Shown here: one piece after another, positions 60,834 through 64,000 of the stretch | How the letters are laid out: every line of letters begins with the position of its first letter | Numbering within the stretch: the first letter of the stretch is position 1 | Assembly: GCA_020025595.1 (NCBI GenBank) | Contig: JAHHRV010000002.1 | Location: 151,713 to 215,712, forward strand | Length of the DNA stretch: 64,000 nt | Direction of reading: 5' to 3' | Origin: Oscillospiraceae bacterium | GTDB lineage: Bacteria > Bacillota > Clostridia > Oscillospirales > Oscillospiraceae | Translations under genes and position numbers: made by a program | Notes under the pieces: generated by a model | The model's database searches: none | What the model was told of the DNA's origin: nothing | What the model saw: only the letters and a program-made list of their open reading frames with translations

Positions 60834-62726
60834 ATGAAAAAGACATTTTTCTTTCCTGTTCTCCTGATTGTGTTTGGAATCTTCTCCAGCAGCTGCGGAA
60901 AACAGGAAGCACTTCCCACTACCACCCCTACCGAAGCAACCGCCGTAATCATGGAAACTCCCACAGAAAAACCTGTGACGATTCTCGATCATGCACAAAA
61001 TCTGGGCGGTGAACTGTGGTACATCCCCAACCAGGCAGTTGAAGCTGCTACCTGGCCCACATTGGAAGCTTTCCAGGGTAACCTGCTCCTTTCCCAGGCA
61101 GAAAACTCCAACGGCTACGGCGCGGATATGCACACCACGCTGATCGACAGCCGCAGCGGTGAGACTCTGGCCGAAACAACTCGTAAAATGCAGGAATACC
61201 AGATGCCAAAAGCCCTCCAGGATACCGTTGCTTATCTGGACGGCAGCAATCAGGTGTCCATCACTTTTCTGAATGAAAAGCTGGAAGAGGTTTCTTCGGT
61301 CACCGTGGACGGGCCCTGTCCCAACTGCTACCTGAGCCCTGATGGCTCTACTCTGTATACACTCTCCCCCGACACCGGAATCAGCGCTGTAGAGCTGCCC
61401 TCTGGTTCTCAGAGGGCAATTCTGACTGGGGTATCCAATCTTTACAGCTTCACCGCCTGTGGCCCCTATGTTCCCATTGCCTATGACGATCTGACCACAA
61501 CGATGCGTATATATGCCTCCCTGAATCTGGAGACCGGAGAAGTGGAGCTTTCCCCTTGTCAGGATGCCTGTGCAAGATTCATCCGCTGGGAGAATACCTG
61601 GCAGGCATCGGACTATAATGATGCATCCTACTGCCGGATCGGTACCGGTGAACACCCAGACTATCTGCATCTGGAAAATGGAGAACTGCAGCTTCTTGAT
61701 GGCGGAAAGCTGCTGGGCATTTTCTATACGGACGGCAATTTAGCAATTTACGAAGCCAACGGCACCTGCCTGTCTGCTGCATCACTTCCCGAGGATCTGT
61801 ATCTCAACAGAAATATCGCTCCAATCTGGTCAGAAGCCCTGGGCGGCTATTTCCTGCTGGCTTCCAGCAATGCTTCCGGCAACTGCAGACTCCTTTTCTG
61901 GGACCTTTCAGGGGCACTGAACCCAGGAGAAAACCTTTCTATGGTTTCCTGGGATGAAATGCATCACGCCGGTGGCGGTGAGTCTGCAGATCCTTCTCTG
62001 TATGCCTGGGCAGAATCTATCTCCAATCAATACGGCGTATCGGTCCGCATCGCTGACCAGTGTACCCACCAGTTCCCCGATTTTTCCTATGATCAGCTGA
62101 ATGATTACGACATCCTGACTAAGGGGCTTACCTGTGTCGAGCAGGCCCTCCGTTGCTACCCGGATGGTTTTCTCTCCCAGCTTCCCTACGGTTCTGTCCG
62201 TGAAATTCAGATTTATGTGGCATCCGGACTGAAAGGCGGAGAATATTTCGGAGAAGATCGGAGTTACTACGGCTTTGCAAACGAAGACGGTTCTGTATAC
62301 TATATTGTTCTGGATGCACAGATTATCCGGGAAAGCAATATTTTCCACGAAATCTCTCACATCATCGACCGCAGGCTTGAATATGATGCCTCTTTGCGGG
62401 ATGACGCACTTTACTCCGAAGCTGACTGGATGAACCTGCAGCCAAAGGGTTTTGAATTCCGCTATGATTATTCCGAAATTCCCGCACTCAGCCAGGAGTA
62501 TACCGGCTGGTTTATCGATGACTACTCCCAGTCATATCCCACAGAAGATCGAGCAAGAATTATGGAATACGCCATGAACGAAAACACATGGGAATATACC
62601 TTCCGGGATGCGCCGCACCTGGTCGCAAAGCTGCAATACTACAGCGACTGTATCCGTGACTGCTTCGATACCACCGGCTGGCCCGATGTCACCTATTGGG
62701 AAAAGCCGCTCCATATTGCAGAATAA
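60834..62726 (+). CDS. Lipoprotein with beta-propeller-like region and HExxH metallopeptidase motif
   Basis: 630 residues. Lipoprotein signal peptide: MKKTFFFPVLLIVFGIFSSSCG with lipobox Cys at 21, then a Thr/Pro-rich linker. Residues about 60-370 show repeated short strands of the WD/YVTN type (CYLSPDGSTLYTLSPDTG, LNLETGEVEL). The C-terminal part carries IFHEISHIIDRRLEY near 503 (HEISH zinc motif) and, about 65 residues on, PTEDRARIMEYAM whose Glu could be the third ligand (gluzincin-like). Conserved Trp/Tyr-rich ends. I do not recognise a named family. A cell-surface protease is likely (inference). Confidence 0.75.
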   Translation: MKKTFFFPVLLIVFGIFSSSCGKQEALPTTTPTEATAVIMETPTEKPVTILDHAQNLGGELWYIPNQAVEAATWPTLEAFQGNLLLSQAENSNGYGADMHTTLIDSRSGETLAETTRKMQEYQMPKALQDTVAYLDGSNQVSITFLNEKLEEVSSVTVDGPCPNCYLSPDGSTLYTLSPDTGISAVELPSGSQRAILTGVSNLYSFTACGPYVPIAYDDLTTTMRIYASLNLETGEVELSPCQDACARFIRWENTWQASDYNDASYCRIGTGEHPDYLHLENGELQLLDGGKLLGIFYTDGNLAIYEANGTCLSAASLPEDLYLNRNIAPIWSEALGGYFLLASSNASGNCRLLFWDLSGALNPGENLSMVSWDEMHHAGGGESADPSLYAWAESISNQYGVSVRIADQCTHQFPDFSYDQLNDYDILTKGLTCVEQALRCYPDGFLSQLPYGSVREIQIYVASGLKGGEYFGEDRSYYGFANEDGSVYYIVLDAQIIRESNIFHEISHIIDRRLEYDASLRDDALYSEADWMNLQPKGFEFRYDYSEIPALSQEYTGWFIDDYSQSYPTEDRARIMEYAMNENTWEYTFRDAPHLVAKLQYYSDCIRDCFDTTGWPDVTYWEKPLHIAE

Positions 62727-62789
62727 CTTATTGAAAGATACGAACCTTTTCCCCGTTAGAGAATAAAAGAGACAAGGAAGTAAGAGGAA

Positions 62790-63227
62790 ATGTTAAAAAT
62801 CAAGACATTTAAGGAACTGACCACAAAAGAATTATATGAAATTCTGAAGCTGCGGGCTGAAGTATTCATCGTGGAGCAAAAGGGCTGCTACCAGGATCTA
62901 GACGATATTGACTATCGCAGTACCCATATTTTCTGTGAAAATGAAGATGGAACGATCTCCGGTTGTATCCGGGTCTTTCCGAAAGATGACGAACCCGGCA
63001 CCGCCCAGCTGGGTCGGCTGGTCACTAAAGCACGGAAAACCGGTCTTGGGACTCAGCTTATGGAGTGCGCCACACGGATTGCAAAAGAGCGCTATCATGC
63101 AACCGAGCTTTATCTGACAGGCCGGGAAAGCGCATATGGATTCTATCAGAAATGCGGCTTCTACGCGCCTGTCCCTAAAATCACAACCGAACATGGATCA
63201 TATTACATTCTTCGCAGATCCATCTAA
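62790..63227 (+). CDS. GNAT acetyltransferase, ElaA type
   Basis: 145 residues. ElaA-like start (FKELTTKELYEILKLRAEVFIVEQ), acetyl-CoA loop LGRLVTKARKTGLGTQLME near 72 (R/Q-x-x-G-x-G/A), and GFYQKCGFYAP near 122. Substrate is not known for the family. Strong ribosome site and a terminator at 63280-63316. Confidence 0.88.
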   Translation: MLKIKTFKELTTKELYEILKLRAEVFIVEQKGCYQDLDDIDYRSTHIFCENEDGTISGCIRVFPKDDEPGTAQLGRLVTKARKTGLGTQLMECATRIAKERYHATELYLTGRESAYGFYQKCGFYAPVPKITTEHGSYYILRRSI

Positions 63228-63279
63228 CAATGCTCTGCTTATAAACATAACCACCGACATAGTTTGAAATTGCAAAGAA

Positions 63280-63316
63280 AAGGCAGACACATGGAAAACA
63301 ACCATGGGTCTGCCTT
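63280..63316 (+). terminator. Terminator after the GNAT gene
   Basis: AAGGCAGAC/GTCTGCCTT stem extended by CATGG/CCATG, then T5 (63280-63316). Confidence 0.85.
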
Positions 63317-63398
63317 TTTCCCTTTATAAATTGTGATATCTGATACGACAATGTTCAAAACAATAATGGGGTTGTATGGGAGTGGACACTCCTATTAG

Positions 63399-63760
63399 AT
63401 GCCTTTAGCAATCAACTCATTTCTCCCCAAACTAACTTCAGTAATCGGAAACGGTAAGCCATATTATCACTGTCTTGAGAAGTTAAAGCAGCTTATAGGA
63501 GGTAGACGAGAGGATCAGACACCTCTGGTACTCTTCCACACTGACCAAGGTTCTGCCTACTCCTCACGGTTTTTCCAGGGCCATAATATAATTATAACAA
63601 GCCTCGTTCTATGTTGAGAGCTAAAACACCCACCAATAATCCAATGATTGAAACATTGACCGGATGGATTAAGGAAGATTTGAATATAGATTTCAGCCTG
63701 AACATCACAAATGTGTCGTATTTTAATAACAACAGAAGAACATGTGCTCTGAGCTTTTGA
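63399..63760 (+). pseudogene. Remnant of an IS3-type transposase (OrfB)
   Basis: The first frame contains PLVLFHTDQGSAYSS, the rve integrase core motif (H-T/S-D-Q/R-G-S-x-Y-S). After a frameshift near 63600 the second frame reads RSMLRAKTPTNNPMIETLTGWIKEDLNIDF, matching the D-N-A/P-x-E-S region with the last catalytic Glu, and ends at a stop. The N-terminal half and terminal repeats are absent. Dead element. Confidence 0.8.
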
Positions 63761-63829
63761 TGATGGCTATTTCGTGTCTAATTTTACTTAATAAGCTCAC
63801 ATAGCCAGTGGTTTTCTTTATACAAAAAA

Positions 63830-63858
63830 AATCCTGAAACCGCTTTGGTTTCAGGATT
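63830..63858 (-). terminator. Terminator of the 5S rRNA-tRNA-Asn transcript
   Basis: A 12-bp perfect stem (63830-63841 with 63847-63858) and T8 on the minus strand. Confidence 0.88.
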
Positions 63859-63862
63859 AACA

Positions 63863-63938
63863 TGGCTCCCCCTGTTGGACTCGAACCAACGACACACGGA
63901 TTAACAGTCCGTCGCTCTACCGACTGAGCTAAGGGGGA
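63863..63938 (-). tRNA. tRNA-Asn (anticodon GTT)
   Basis: On the minus strand TCCCCCT begins the acceptor stem, D arm TAGCTCAGTCGGTAGAGC, anticodon loop CTGTTAA, T loop GGTTCGAGTCC and encoded CCA. It lies 8 bases after the 5S rRNA in the same transcript. Confidence 0.97.
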
Positions 63939-63946
63939 ATATTGAT

Positions 63947-64000
63947 GTTGGCATTACCTATTTTCACGGCCCGTTACCAGGCAACTATCGTCGGCGTAAG
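63947..64000 (-). rRNA. 5S ribosomal RNA (3' end, partial)
   Basis: On the minus strand the sequence ACGCCGACGATAGTTGCC then GAAAATAGGTAATGCCAAC matches the 3' half of clostridial 5S rRNA (the CGCCGATGGTAGT region and the closing stem). The gene continues beyond the window edge, so an rRNA operon lies just outside. Confidence 0.9.

Overview
The window comes from a Gram-positive anaerobe of the Clostridia, most likely a gut Oscillospiraceae/Lachnospiraceae-type organism. The evidence is FabK-based type II fatty acid synthesis, strong AGGAGG ribosome sites and sigma-A type promoters. A cell-wall protein with a C-terminal TPNTG/membrane/Lys tail, many FtsX-type ABC exporters, a host-glycan GH16/GH29 pair and numerous remnants of gut conjugative elements agree. 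The species cannot be named from the sequence.

Layout. 0-3.5 kb: the tail of an unidentified gene, a secreted C39-like peptidase, a broken gene, tRNA-Asp, an orphan EutP GTPase and a degraded serine recombinase. 3.5-17 kb, all on the minus strand: acpP-fabK-fabD-fabG-fabF-accB-fabZ-accC-accD-accA and an acyl-CoA synthetase, then a scar of plsX, birA and acpS fragments, then a PAS/SARP-type regulator, a thioesterase and a HAD phosphatase. This block is bracketed by the recombinase remnant on one side and MobL relaxase and TnpV remnants (17.0-17.7 kb) on the other. 17.8-31.2 kb: an ABC-2 exporter, a secreted GH16 enzyme, a MazG-like protein, a flavodoxin/ferredoxin protein, a GH29 fucosidase, a DUF3783 protein and a MacB-like ABC exporter. 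31.3-44.3 kb, minus strand: a TGS nucleoside kinase, metA-metY, ccdA-tlpA, an M28 peptidase, a DtxR/MntR-type regulator, a YhcH protein, an ADP-ribosylglycohydrolase/PfkB kinase/PnuC operon, a fructokinase/D-lyxose isomerase operon and a CBS protein. 44.3-55.7 kb: an ABC exporter with a very long coiled-coil permease, then a cobalamin riboswitch controlling a 2095-residue wall-anchored protein. 55.8-64 kb: an amidohydrolase, a zinc ribbon, a padR-DUF2812 pair with palindromic operators, a MutS-like ATPase, a lipoprotein with a zinc-protease motif, a GNAT enzyme, an IS3-type remnant, tRNA-Asn and the end of a 5S rRNA gene.

Two things stand out. First, the cobalamin riboswitch drives a surface protein built from DUF4430 (transcobalamin-like) modules and an alpha/alpha-toroid domain. 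These are the two fold types that make up mammalian intrinsic factor and transcobalamin, so a B12-scavenging surface protein is a reasonable hypothesis. Second, the promoter of the fatty-acid operon carries heptamer direct repeats at 11- and 22-bp spacing with the last ending 8 bp from the -10 box. That is the classic SARP activator architecture, and a PAS-sensor/SARP-type regulator is encoded just downstream in the same cluster. The cluster may be old mobile-element cargo.
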